Source: Brachypterus glaber (Eukaryota > Arthropoda > Insecta > Coleoptera > Kateretidae). Taken from it: a stretch of DNA of 64,000 nucleotides. The stretch lies in contig OY294046.1 in assembly GCA_958510825.1 (NCBI GenBank), forward strand, positions 2,914,001-2,978,000, written 5' to 3'. The notes below the pieces were generated by a model. That model made no database searches and was not told where the DNA came from. It saw nothing but the letters and a program-made list of their open reading frames with translations. The translations under genes and the position numbers were made by a program. Shown one piece after another: positions 43,156-53,390 of this stretch (the stretch's first letter is position 1; each line of letters opens with the position of its first letter).

Positions 43156-44652
43156 TCAAAAATTTCTGTTTCTATCACGTTTGTTGTGAATCGCTCGTTC
43201 GATAGGCTGTCTTTTATAAATATAATGAGTCTGAAGTTCTTCAATCTCTTTTTCCATCGCTGTGTCTAACAGCTCGAACCTCTCTTTCAACTCTTCATAA
43301 GATAAATCTTTGAGGAAAGAGAAGTTACAGTCTACCGGTCTGATTCTTTCCAACTTGGCATCAAGCGACTCAGACTCCCCTTCTGCCTCCTGGGAACTTT
43401 CACCGTTACTTTCCTGAGGGTATATCATCTGAATAGACTCAGAAGCCTCGCCAGGATAAATATGATGCTTTGCTAAATCGTTATTGATATCGTTATTTTG
43501 GGTTCTATCAAAATGTTCTAGGAACAATGGCTTATACTTCTTACTCTCAGCTGCGGCATTAGCAAAATCGTCTTTACTGAGCGTTTTAAAGTTATCTTCA
43601 TCGTCGTTGATAACCATTGTGCCTAGTTCAGACTGTAACTCTACCATAGTGCCTGACTGGCTTATGGTTTTATTAGGAACTAAAGTTTCGTCACCGTTAC
43701 ATTGTAAACCCGATGACGAGGCATTTTCAGTCGAAGCCAAGTTAATCTGCCCACGATTATACGTCTGTTTATTTCTAATTTCGCACGCCTCGGAAATAAG
43801 CGTGTTCAACGCACCAGGACCTTTTGCGTTTTGCAGAAACACGTGTTGTATTAAACTCGAAGCGGACGCTCTATCGGTCGGGTTTTTCACCAGGCAAACA
43901 CTTACGAAGTCTATAAACTCGGCGCTCCAGCGGTCAGGTTCGCGAAAAGAAGTCGGAGGTTTAGTAGGGATCATAAAAACCGCCCTCATTGGGTGGATAT
44001 CAGCGTAGGGTGGTTTTCCTTCCGCCATTTCTAACGCGGTGATTCCCAGACTCCATATATCAGCCACACAATCGTATCCTATTTCCAGGATAATTTCTGG
44101 AGCCATCCAAAAAGGGGAACCTATGACGGTGTTCCTTTTCGCCATAGTTTCTGTTAACTGACCTGCTACTCCAAAGTCTGCTAATTTAGCGTGACCGTCA
44201 CAGTTCAGGAGGATGTTACCGGCTTTTATGTCACGATGTATTTTCCTCCGAAGGTGAAGGTACTCCAGACCTTTCAAAGCGTCCGAAAGTATGGTCGCTA
44301 TTTCACACTCCGTAAGAGTTTTCTTTCTAAGTCTCATACAGTCAGAAACAGAACCGGCTCCGCAGTATTCCATTATGATCCAGAGATCCGTGTTCTTGAA
44401 ATAGCTGCCGTAATATTTAACGACGTATGGGCTATCACATTGTTGCATTATCGATATTTCTTTGATGATTTCTTGGAGATCGGTGTCTAAAGGAACTTGT
44501 TTAATAGCTACCACTTGGTCAGACTCCTTGTGCAGCGCTTTGTAGACGCTGCCGTACGCGCCTTCTCCTAGTTTGCAGATGATGTCGAACACTTCTTCGG
44601 GTTGCCGGGTCAAGCTCTCCTCCGACAGCATTTTCAACTGCGTGGTGGCCAT
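43156..44652 (-). CDS. hpo: Hippo/MST-type Ser/Thr kinase, intronless
   Basis: 498 residues. The GCK-II (Hippo, MST1/2) kinase is the upstream kinase of the Hippo growth-control cascade; with Salvador it phosphorylates Warts and Mats. Kinase domain ~22-273: GEGAYG loop (29-34), Lys51, Glu65, catalytic HRDIKAGN (139-146), DFG (159-161), APE (184-186). The activation segment reads MAKRNTVIGSPFWMAPE, so Ser179 replaces the Thr autophosphorylated in MST1 (T183) and fly Hippo. The linker keeps two TMV motifs (SGTMV, LGTMV), in MST the phospho-sites for SLMAP/STRIPAK docking. SARAH helix ~441-492 (FSFLKDLSYEELKERFELLD ... KRQPIERAI), ending RNRNF. It is shorter than fly Hippo (669) and close to MST (~490). 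The whole frame is one exon; hippo genes normally have introns, so retroposition is possible. The symbol means family membership, not proof that this is the sole orthologue. Confidence 0.9.
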   Translation of the reverse strand: MATTQLKMLSEESLTRQPEEVFDIICKLGEGAYGSVYKALHKESDQVVAIKQVPLDTDLQEIIKEISIMQQCDSPYVVKYYGSYFKNTDLWIIMEYCGAGSVSDCMRLRKKTLTECEIATILSDALKGLEYLHLRRKIHRDIKAGNILLNCDGHAKLADFGVAGQLTETMAKRNTVIGSPFWMAPEIILEIGYDCVADIWSLGITALEMAEGKPPYADIHPMRAVFMIPTKPPTSFREPDRWSAEFIDFVSVCLVKNPTDRASASSLIQHVFLQNAKGPGALNTLISEACEIRNKQTYNRGQINLASTENASSSGLQCNGDETLVPNKTISQSGTMVELQSELGTMVINDDEDNFKTLSKDDFANAAAESKKYKPLFLEHFDRTQNNDINNDLAKHHIYPGEASESIQMIYPQESNGESSQEAEGESESLDAKLERIRPVDCNFSFLKDLSYEELKERFELLDTAMEKEIEELQTHYIYKRQPIERAIHNKRDRNRNF

Positions 44653-45029
44653 TTTGTTGATTTATTTTTGATCGTTAACGGTGGATTTTTTTATGGGCGT
44701 TTGTTTATTTCTTCATTTTGATTGCTTCCAGTGGGTTGTTCGTCTCCATGCAACCTAAAAAGAGTAATCTGATTCCAGTTAATGCATCGGCAGTCAAACA
44801 CTACAACTAAATCCACAACCACACTAAAAAACACAATTTCGGCAAAAAATAAGCCTTAAAAGATAACGTCTATCGTTGTCGAACAAGTCAAAAATTAATT
44901 TGGAATGGGTCTATCGTTGTTTTTTAGCTTAAAACCGACATATCGCAGGCATATAGGTACATATATTTTATTTACAGTGCTTACAGAAGACTGTTGTCGT
45001 ATAAGGAATATATATGTGTGTAGATATAA
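44653..45029. other. 5' flank of the hippo-like gene
   Basis: No TATA box or clear initiator could be assigned. The sequence is not part of any repeat found in the window up to 45030, where MITE and Helentron sequences begin. Confidence 0.4.
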
Positions 45030-45102
45030 GGGGTCGTTCATAAAATACGTCACGCAAATTGACCAAAATTCTTCATACCCAGTTTATCTCGTTATTAAAG
45101 AC
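45030..45102 (+). repeat. GGGGTCGTTCATAAAATACG repeat fragment
   Basis: Left part of the family seen at 27521 and 33697. It breaks where HEL copy 6 begins, inside the phrase CTCGTTATTAAAG. Confidence 0.55.
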
Positions 45103-45639
45103 AAACTAGATGAAACGTTGCAAACACCCTGTCAAATAATCGGGACTATTGTACACTAGAGCCATCTAGTTTGCAAATTTCAAACTAGGGGTTTTGTTTG
45201 ATTTTAAATTCTGGATCTTTAAAACATATTCTAGCAACTGTATATAACATTTTTAATAGGGCATAAAAAGAGCTTTTATTTAAAATATAATTTTTTGAAA
45301 TTGGGTTATAAATATGTGAGATATGCTAAAAAACCTTTTACTGCTTTAAACGCCAATATCTCGAAAACAATGCGTTTTAGGAAAACGTTGTTTATAACAT
45401 TTTTTGACCAATTTAAAATTATCTTTTATATAAGTGCTAAATTAATCAAATACAATAATAATTGCCTTAATTATAAACAAAAAACTCTAAAAATAGGAGT
45501 TTTACTATATTTTTACCCCCTTACCCCCAATCGTTTACTCTCAAAATCTAATCAGCTCTTCGGAATACGATAAGAAACAATATGCGAAAAACCGCAAGTC
45601 GATATCTCATGTAGAAATGGAGTTAGAGAGTTTACACCC

Positions 45640-45695
<56 letters not shown>

Positions 45696-45705
45696 GGACG
45701 CAAAA
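45103..45705 (-). mobile_element. Helentron-like element (HEL), copy 6, lacks hairpin end
   Basis: Minus-strand copy from AAACTAGATG through the body to a ~55-bp (CAGA)n tract (to ~45692) and GACGCAAAAAAAAA, where it stops. The hairpin end is absent. It faces copy 7 across ~330 bp. Confidence 0.85.
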
Positions 45706-46034
45706 AAAAATCAAACAAACTATTATCCCATTTACGTGGTACCAATTAATAATATAAAATTATAATTTTTATGGGAAAACACTCGCTCTCCCCCTATCAA
45801 CACTGTTGCCTCAACGTTACTTCTTTTTTCGGGTTACCAAAATCAGTTCACGGTCATCTATCTCACGCATACCCCATATATTTTATTTATTTATTATGTG
45901 GCCGAAAAGCATCATATTTTATCAAACCGCACCCATCATACTCACGAATTTTCGTGCTAATCAATACTGAATCATACAGACAAAAATAACTCTTTTAAAT
46001 AGAAACATTTTAACAATTTCAAGAATTGAATTTG

Positions 46035-46731
46035 TTACATCGGCACTTAGTGCTACTAAGAGTGCCGATGTATTAAAATCGTCGCCGAAAAGTCAAAATC
46101 TTTGACCACGTTTTTTTTTTTTTTTCACATTTCTCGACGTTTTAGACCATTCTGAGTCGAAATCAGTAAAAAAAAATTTGCGTCCGTCTTTCTGTCTGTC
46201 TGGGTGTAAACTCTCTAACTCCATTTCTACATGAGATATCGACTTGCGGTTTTTTGCATATTGTTTCTTATCGTATTCCGAAGAGCTGATTAGATTTTGG
46301 GGGTAAACGATTGGGGGTAAGGGGTAAAAATGGGGTAAAACTTCTATTTTTAGCGTTTTTTGTTTATAATTAAGGCAATTATTATTGTATTTCGTTAATT
46401 TAGACTTATATAAAGGATAATTTTAAATTGGCCAAAAAATGTTATAAACAACGTTTTCCTAAAACGCATTGTTTTCGAGATATTGGCGTTTAAAGCAGTA
46501 AAAGGTTTTTTTTTAGCATATCTCACATATTTATATTTATTATAATTATATTTTAAATAAAAGCTCTTTTTAAGCCCTATAAAAAATGTTATATACAGTT
46601 TTTTGCTAGAATATAATGTTTTAAAGATACAGAATTTAAAAAAAACCTAGTTTGAAATTTGCAAACTAGATGGCTCTAGTGTACAATAGTGCCGATGTTT
46701 TGACAGGGTGCTTGCAACGTTTCATCTAGTT
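46035..46731 (+). mobile_element. Helentron-like element (HEL), copy 7
   Basis: Full-length plus-strand copy with the TACATCGGCACT hairpin, a short GTCT tract and a CATCTAGTT end. Together with copy 6 it forms an inverted pair ~0.5-2 kb upstream of the kinase gene. Confidence 0.85.
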
Positions 46732-48420
46732 AAATTTAAGGGGGGTCTTGTGATACATCATTTGTATATGACTCCACTTAACTTCAACGCGTTGCAACGT
46801 AACAAAAAAAAACATAAAAAAAACGTACATTCACTTGATAAACTACTTTTGTTAAATTGATTTAAATTAAGTCTGATTCATTCATCCGAGGGGTCTGGTT
46901 ATAAATCATTATTCTCTTTTTTGGTTCGACATTTCAGCGTTATACAAGGTGACTCACCTAAGACAAATAACTAGTTTTTTAAACTCGTCGTTTCAGTTTT
47001 GAAAACGATCTGCAGCTCTATTCTGGTCATTGACAAAAAGTTATATGTGGTCTGATTTTTTAATACACTATAACTAATAAAGAGCGCGCAAGAGCCCAAA
47101 AGAATCACATGTATGATAGTTCCTTTCCATTTAAAAAATTATCCCTCCATTGTTTTCCCTAAACATATCAAAGACTTTAAGTCTGATAATATCAGACTAT
47201 TTTTTCAGTAAGATTATTCAGTTGTTTTTGAGGTATGTATTTATACTAATAATATTGTAAAGCAATCGAGCAGCTCCAACGTTATAGTATAGTGTAACCT
47301 AAAGCCTGCTGTCCCATGGGGCGATGTGACTCCAGACTAGTAATTTTATGTGGCTTTCAACGTGTTAAATACCTTTATTTCCATGAAAAAGTTTTAAGAT
47401 TCTTTTAAGCTCTATTGTTTAATATATTTAATTATTATTGTACAGAGTTTTTATTATACATTCCAAATGTTGATGTTCAGATAAACAAAAAAACGTCACT
47501 TTTTTAAGATAAGATAAAGGCATTTAGCACTTCAGCATTGTTGTCACGTTTACGATAACACAAAAATTGTTAACGAATAAACTTATTAAACAGTTTTTCA
47601 TAATTTCTTTTCATTTTGAACTTTTTTTAAACAAAAACACCTCATCCACGATATTTTTCTTTGAAGTTGATATCTTAAGCCGTTCAAAAGGGTGCGGACT
47701 TTTGACACGCAGTGCAAAATTAAATGCAAAAAACATATCCTCACGGCGTATTCTCTTTTGGTTCGACTGTTTTGCTTTTCATTTTAACGTTATAAACACA
47801 TATAGTATAGAGGGCGTAACACCTGAAGGGCGTAGGTAAAGTATATAATTCTGTTTGTATTTTACCATAGATATCTTGTACAATTACATACGCCTTCTTA
47901 CGGTCAGTGCCTTTAGAATAAATTGGTCAAGTGTTAGCTAAACTCGCGCATTGAGAATCCTGCAAATAAGTTTTAATGATAAAATGGCCAGATAGTTACA
48001 AACGAGAGCGCATTGGAGAGAATTGGCAAAAGCCCTAAGCCCTAAAAATGGTCACCAGCCCTCCGACTATATTATGACGGTAAACTCGGGTAGAACAAAT
48101 GACCTGTACAAAAAAAATTCATAGCTAGTTTGATTCTCGTTAATTCTAATTCAGCAAAAGCGATTTGTTATAAATGGCATCAAATGCTTTAACAGTTGTA
48201 ATTTCCTAATATTATTATACTATTCACAGCACGCAAGCTCTAGAATAGTATAATACAGTAGTTTCGTATATCCCAACATCGCCAAAAAACGTCCTAGACA
48301 AAAAAATCCTGGATACAAATGTGTTTCATACAAAAAAGAAACTATATGAAAATTTACATCCGTCTGTCCGATGTCATGTTTTTTGTGGACACGATATCTC
48401 AAGAACAAGAAACGAGCTTA
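46732..48420. other. Intergenic, nothing recognised
   Basis: GGGGGTCTTGTGATACATCATT at 46740 is a scrap of the family-P element. No gene-like frame (47567-47839 has no identifiable domain). Confidence 0.4.
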
Positions 48421-48575
48421 AGGGCACATCCACAGGCTCGCATAACAAGCATAATACATAAGATACCGGGATTGGCTTGATGTGCCGTTATGTATCTTGT
48501 AAGCCAATCACGGTATCCCATTCTTATATATTATGCTTGTTATCAGAGCCTCTGGAAGTACCTTAATGCAATTAT
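48421..48575. repeat. Palindrome related to the TAB MITE core
   Basis: AGGCTCGCATAACAAGCATA ... GGGATTGGCTTGATGTGCCG is followed by the inverted ATCACGGTATCCCATTC ... TATGCTTGTTATCAGAGCCT. The same words occur in the middle of the TAB elements, so that core may itself be a mobile palindrome. Confidence 0.6.
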
Positions 48576-49130
48576 ACTTTCGGGAGTATATCGAAAGAAA
48601 ACGCAATAATGTATTCACCGTAAAGAGTATACTATGAAATGCGAAGGAATACATATCTTCACGGCTCGTTTCGTAACTTGCCATTAGCCATGGCGTACAC
48701 CTTTTTGTGCAACACTGTACAACTGAAACAACTTTCATCGGAGAGATGAGATCATCCTCGAGTACATAACACTGGTTTGATAATGGTTATTATATATAGG
48801 TATATTGTCGGCTGGTCCAACGAAAAACATAAGGTAAAACCCCCAATAGTTGACAGTCTAAGAAAAATTCTATAATGTTTTTTAATTAAAATTTTATCTA
48901 ATAAATTTTTTTATATTTTATTGAATACATGTGTTTAGTTAGATGTTTTCTTTTTATTTTAGTACCAAAATGTTTTATTATGATAATACAAACAAATATT
49001 TTTAATTTTTTTGTAGACCCTGTAAAAACTGTTAAGTTGACAGGGGTAATAAAGTAATTTACCAGTAGTTGACATATAACATCGCTAATAGTCGACATAA
49101 CATATTTTTCTTTTATTTTAAAAGCAATAT

Positions 49131-49304
49131 TACTTTAAAAGCATAATGTAACTTATAAATTATTAGATTATCCAGAACTGGAGTTCGACGGCAATATATT
49201 ACACTGCACATTTTGTAAAAAAAGACTTACTCTGGGAAAGAAAAACTAATATTTTAAGACATACGAATACAAAAAGTCATAAAGGAGATGAGGAGCAAGC
49301 ATAA
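49131..49304 (+). pseudogene. BED-type zinc-finger fragment, frameshifted
   Basis: One frame reads YPELEFDGNILHCTFCKKRL followed by TLGKK. After a one-base shift the next frame reads TNILRHTNTKSHKGDEEQA and then a stop. C-x2-C followed ~19 residues later by H-x6-H, with a basic stretch between, matches BED-type or CGGBP1-like zinc fingers found at the N-terminus of hAT-type transposases and their derivatives. The frameshift and the lack of a following catalytic region make it a relic. Confidence 0.55.
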
Positions 49305-49469
49305 TTTAATATTTGCCACATATGCCACAATACTGTAAAATTAAATTTGGATTATTAAAGAGCCCAACTAAATCGTAATTTTCAGAATTCTTATTTTTCT
49401 TAATTTTCTTTTACTTAAATAAAACGTTAGGGGATTTAAATAGTATTTATATAATTTTCTTTGGTACTG

Positions 49470-50353
49470 TAGAGGAAATGCGCCTAATTTCGGATGGTTT
49501 CCAAATTTTGGATAGTAGTGTATTTAAGGTAAACAGAAACCTACTTTTATGTGAAGCCAAAAGTCAAACTAAATCCGTCCTGTAATATGATAACGGTAGA
49601 GCTTCTCCCCTTTAAATGGCAGCACAAATCGTTTATATTGCAAATGGCAGTTTTGCGCTCAGTTGCATTATTATGCTTGTTTATTTTATAAATAATCGTT
49701 ATAAAAGTTCGTGATTCTGTCTTGGGTAAGTTATGATGTTAGTTAAGTTGATCCACTATTCATAATTAAGCAATTTGAAAACGTAAACATTCTACAAATT
49801 TCTAATCTAAAAAGCAGAAAGTTGCCTAATTTCGGATAGACCATTTTTGTGCATTTGATTCCCAATTTCGGATATCCGCAAGGTAATTATTATTCAGGAT
49901 AACCAACCATTAATTATTTTTTTTATAATGATACAACAAACTAAGATAAACAATTTTGAAAAAACGAAAATTACCTAAGATACTAAGATATTCGAAATTG
50001 GGAATCTAAAATTATAGTTCCTATAGTATTTCGTAGAAAATCGCTTAATGATTAAATTACGCCTTAAATGTGAAGGAATAACAAGAAACATAAGCAATGG
50101 GATCCAGATCTACTCTTGAAAAAATTTTTTCGGATATGTCCGAAATTAGGAGCCCTTTTTCAAATGCACAAAAATGCGCTGATTTTTTTTAACCGTGTTT
50201 TTTGGAAAAAATAAACTGTAATAAAATTGCTTTTATAATAAATCATGGTTCGCTATAATAAGTTGTATATAAAAAAAATATCAAAAAGTAATACCGAGTA
50301 TTAAATATTGAATACATTGTAAATGGTATCCGAAATTAGGCGACTTTCCTCTA
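49470..50353 (-). mobile_element. 884-bp TIR element (family M), copy 2
   Basis: Reverse-oriented, nearly identical copy of 30288-31194, with ends TAGAGGAAATGCGCCTAATT / CGACTTTCCTCTA. The length difference comes from a few small deletions. Confidence 0.85.
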
Positions 50354-50386
50354 GTAGTTTAGCAACATATTAAAAAAATTTATAAA

Positions 50387-51017
50387 ATTAGTCACCCCCC
50401 CCCCTTTTTAACTTTTGAACGAGTTGAGATATCGACTTCAAATTTAGAACTCATAAATAAGACAACTTGAACTATCTTTTAGCATATATTTGATATTTTC
50501 AGCTCTTAAAATGTGGGCAGGGGGCATGGGGGGACATTTTTTTAAATGGAAAGTGGGGTCGTGTGATACATCATTTTAAAGCTTATAAAATTCTCTATTT
50601 AAACTAACATTTTTAAATTTTTTTAAAATGTTTTTTAAGGTTTTGATTTTTCAATTTTTTGTGCTAAAACATTCGATTTTTCAAGTATAATTAACATTTT
50701 TTTTATGATGAAATTAGGCATTTTTAAAAAATTATTTGTTTTTTTTAGAGGAATTTTGACATTAATACCCATTTTCAACCCCATTTTTTTTTAATTTAAA
50801 AATATGGAGTTAAATGGAGAATTTTATAAGCTTTAAAATGATGTATTACACGACCCCCCTTTCCATTTAAAAAAATGTGCCCCCATGCCCACATTTTAAG
50901 AGCTGAAAGTATTAGATATATGCTAAAAGATAGTTTAAGTTGTCTTATTTAAAAGTTCCAAATTTGAAGTCGATATCTCAACTGGTTCAAAAGTTAAGAG
51001 GGGGGGGGGGTGACTTC
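50387..51017. mobile_element. Palindromic AGTCACCCCC element (family P), copy 2
   Basis: The start TTAGTCACCCCCCCCCC and end GGGGGGGGGGTGACTTCT are inverted, as is most of the ~630 bp: TTGAACGAGTTGAGATATCG with ATATCTCAACTGGTTC; ATGATACATCATTTTAAAGC-type sequence near the centre with its inverse. No coding sequence. Confidence 0.8.
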
Positions 51018-51020
51018 TGG

Positions 51021-51294
51021 GAGGCATAGCGTAGTGGCTAGCGCGTATGTATAGCAAGTCTACTATCGCGAGTTCGATTCTCACTGGCGCCGATTTGCCT
51101 TTTTCAGTTATTTAATAATTGAAATTTGGCGAAGGCGATAAGTGAAACGGACAATCCCTAGAAACTGGTTCGAAAGTCAGTATAAGCCGGTGGTTCCCTC
51201 TACTACTAGCCCACACAAGTCCTGGACTTAGGGGATGCTTAATTAAGTAGAATAGTACGAGGTTAAACAAATAAACAAACAAACAAACAAATAA
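51021..51294 (+). mobile_element. tRNA-derived SINE, copy 4, with target duplication
   Basis: Full copy. The A box TAGCGTAGTGG matches the pol III consensus TRGCNNAGYGG. B box GAGTTCGATTCTC, acceptor-like CACTGGCGCC, the body, the 3' block CTAGCCCACACAAGTCCTGG, then an (AAAC)n tail. ACTTCTGG at 51013-51020 is repeated at 51295-51302 (8-bp target duplication). The insertion abuts the end of the family-P element, so it is younger. Confidence 0.85.
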
Positions 51295-51719
51295 ACTTCT
51301 GGACCGCTCTGTATATACCCGGTTATGCATTTTGACGTCACGACTCGCTAAAATCCGATGTATAATTATTTTCAATACTTTGGCCGCTACTTTATGAATA
51401 ACTTAAACGAGATTTAAAACTTTGTAGACCAGTGTAGAAAGATATGTTGAACAGACGGTGTCTGGTAATTATTTTATTTTTTTTTATTCTCGCAAAAGCA
51501 ATTTACCAATTGCATCAACAATTCATATCTAATCAAGTAGGCACCTAAATATAAATTTATATTATAAAAATCATCGCTAAAAATAGCCTTTTTAAATTAG
51601 AACATACGGGGTGATTCAACAGGGTCCCCAACTAAAATTCAGTTTCAAAGTCCTAGTTTTAAAAACAAAAATTACATGAAGCTGAAGTTTGCAACGTTTT
51701 TTTTGCATCGAAAATTCAA

Positions 51720-51800
51720 ATAGTATATTAAAGTACTAGTTTCATAACATACGTGTTTAGCGCACGAGTACAAGTTTAGAAAACAAGCCGCTTGCGCGCT
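51720..51800 (+). repeat. FBC fragment inside an AAGCTGAAGTTTGCAACG repeat
   Basis: TAGTATATTAAAGTACTAGT and CGCACGAGTACAAGTTTAG are the FBC left end. The preceding ATGAAGCTGAAGTTTGCAAC at 51675 also flanks the FBC palindrome at 55746, so both derive from one composite. Confidence 0.65.
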
Positions 51801-51810
51801 TTATAAAATT

Positions 51811-52267
51811 ACACAGACCCATAAAATAAAAAAAGTACCCTGAACTTTTTACGAGTCTATTCTTATGTATTTTTCATCGCTTAATCCAAATCCGAAGTCA
51901 GATTAAGGGGGTTTCCAGTGATTTTTCGAGAAAAATGCAAAAAACATGATTTTTTATGGTTTTTGTTTGTTTTTTGGAATTAAATAAATTAAAATTAATA
52001 AAACTAATCTGACTTTAAATTTGAATTCTACGGATCAAAATACATTGAAACCCATATTTAGTTTTTTTTTTGTCATGAAATTTTGACCCTTGCAGGGCTT
52101 TGAAATCTGTAGCAGCAAGGGCAATTTTGGCGATGTTTTTTGAGGTTAGGGCAAAACCATGACCCGTTGGGCCAATTCTGGTGGCGGATTCGGATTCAGC
52201 GTGTCAAAATACATAGGAATATATACCTCTCGTCTGCAGATCAAGATACTTTTTTTTGTTCGGCTGT
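51811..52267. mobile_element. Fold-back element, ACACAGAC / GGCTGT ends
   Basis: The left part (TCTTATGTATTTTTCATCGC, AATCCAAATCCGAAGTCAGA) and right part (GCGGATTCGGATTCAGCG, AAAATACATAGGAATATA) are diverged inverted repeats. They are related in sequence to the arms of the element at 20111 (GAATCCGAATCCGAGGTCAG). Confidence 0.6.
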
Positions 52268-52455
52268 TACGAGCTGTTTGCGCTGCTACAGTTTTCAAAA
52301 TTTCAAAATCTCGTGAAAAAAAAAACTAAATATGGTTTTCGATGTACTCAATATGATTTAGAAAATTATTTTCATTATGATCCTTTCCTTTAATCGTTTC
52401 ACGGGCCCGATCGGGCCCTAAGTACCCAGTCCGCCACTGTTTTCGGGGTTAATGT

Positions 52456-52992
52456 GCTTTTCTAAAGACCACTTTACACGGAGCAATTTGTACGCAAGTT
52501 CGATGCTATGCAAGTTTGCTGCCAGATATAGCATGAGGACAATTGGACATTGATTTGCCTTTTCACGGAGCAAGTTATACGCAAGTTTGGTGCTATATAT
52601 TGCAAGGTAAACAGTGCTGCCAACCAGACAATTTTGACGAGTCTCTGCGTTTGTTGACAAAAACATAACCTAGCATTTGCTTTTTTAAGGATTTTTTTTA
52701 GTTAGACAGACCGACCTATTATTAATAATATTAATTATTAACATGTGCAGTTGCTACTATATTAGTAAAATTAAATCGATTTGGTAACTTTTTTTTCAGG
52801 TTGGTACCACGCAAATAACCATAAAACTTGCGTGAAAATCGTCGAAAAATAGAACATGTTCTAAATAATTTGATGGCACGAAAATGGCCTCAAACTTGCC
52901 TGGAGGCATGCGCAGTGATTGAATCATTCTTGCAACAAACTTGCATAGCATCAAAATTGCGCACAAATTGCTCCGTGTAAAGTGGCTTTAAA
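52456..52992. mobile_element. TIR element with CACTTTACACGGAGCAATTT ends
   Basis: The left end CCACTTTACACGGAGCAATT, then ACGCAAGTTCGATGCTATGC, is matched in inverse by GCATAGCATCAAAATTGCGC and AATTGCTCCGTGTAAAGTGG. The terminal repeats are ~50 bp; a partial direct repeat (CACGGAGCAAGTTATACGCA) lies inside at ~52566. About 537 bp, non-coding. Confidence 0.8.
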
Positions 52993-53390
52993 AAAATATA
53001 TATCTAGGGAGTTTAGGGATTGCTAAAACAATTAATTAAAAATATTTAAACAAATTAAAAGTAAAACATTCTTCTCGCTCATCTGAGGTAGGTATATATA
53101 TTTTTTCCTGTGTGAATAACCGACTAAAAATAAACTTAATCAGAACATGTAACACGAAAACAGAATGTTTAACTCGTGTTTTCCCTATCGACTTTAATAA
53201 TCCCTTATTAAAAAAACAGTGAATTCATTTTATAGCATTACCTAGTTATATAATAACTTAATAACTTTAGGGTCCATTGTACCCAGTAGAATCGCATACA
53301 ATACAATGTTTTACCTAGTTCCCATAAGAAATAAAACAGAATACCTACATTACACTAGTTATTATACGGTCACCGACCCATTATTATTTT

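Noticed and set aside
43484..44490. Plus-strand frames opposite the Hippo-like kinase
   Set aside because: They overlap a well-supported gene on the other strand and show no domain; they arise from its codon usage.
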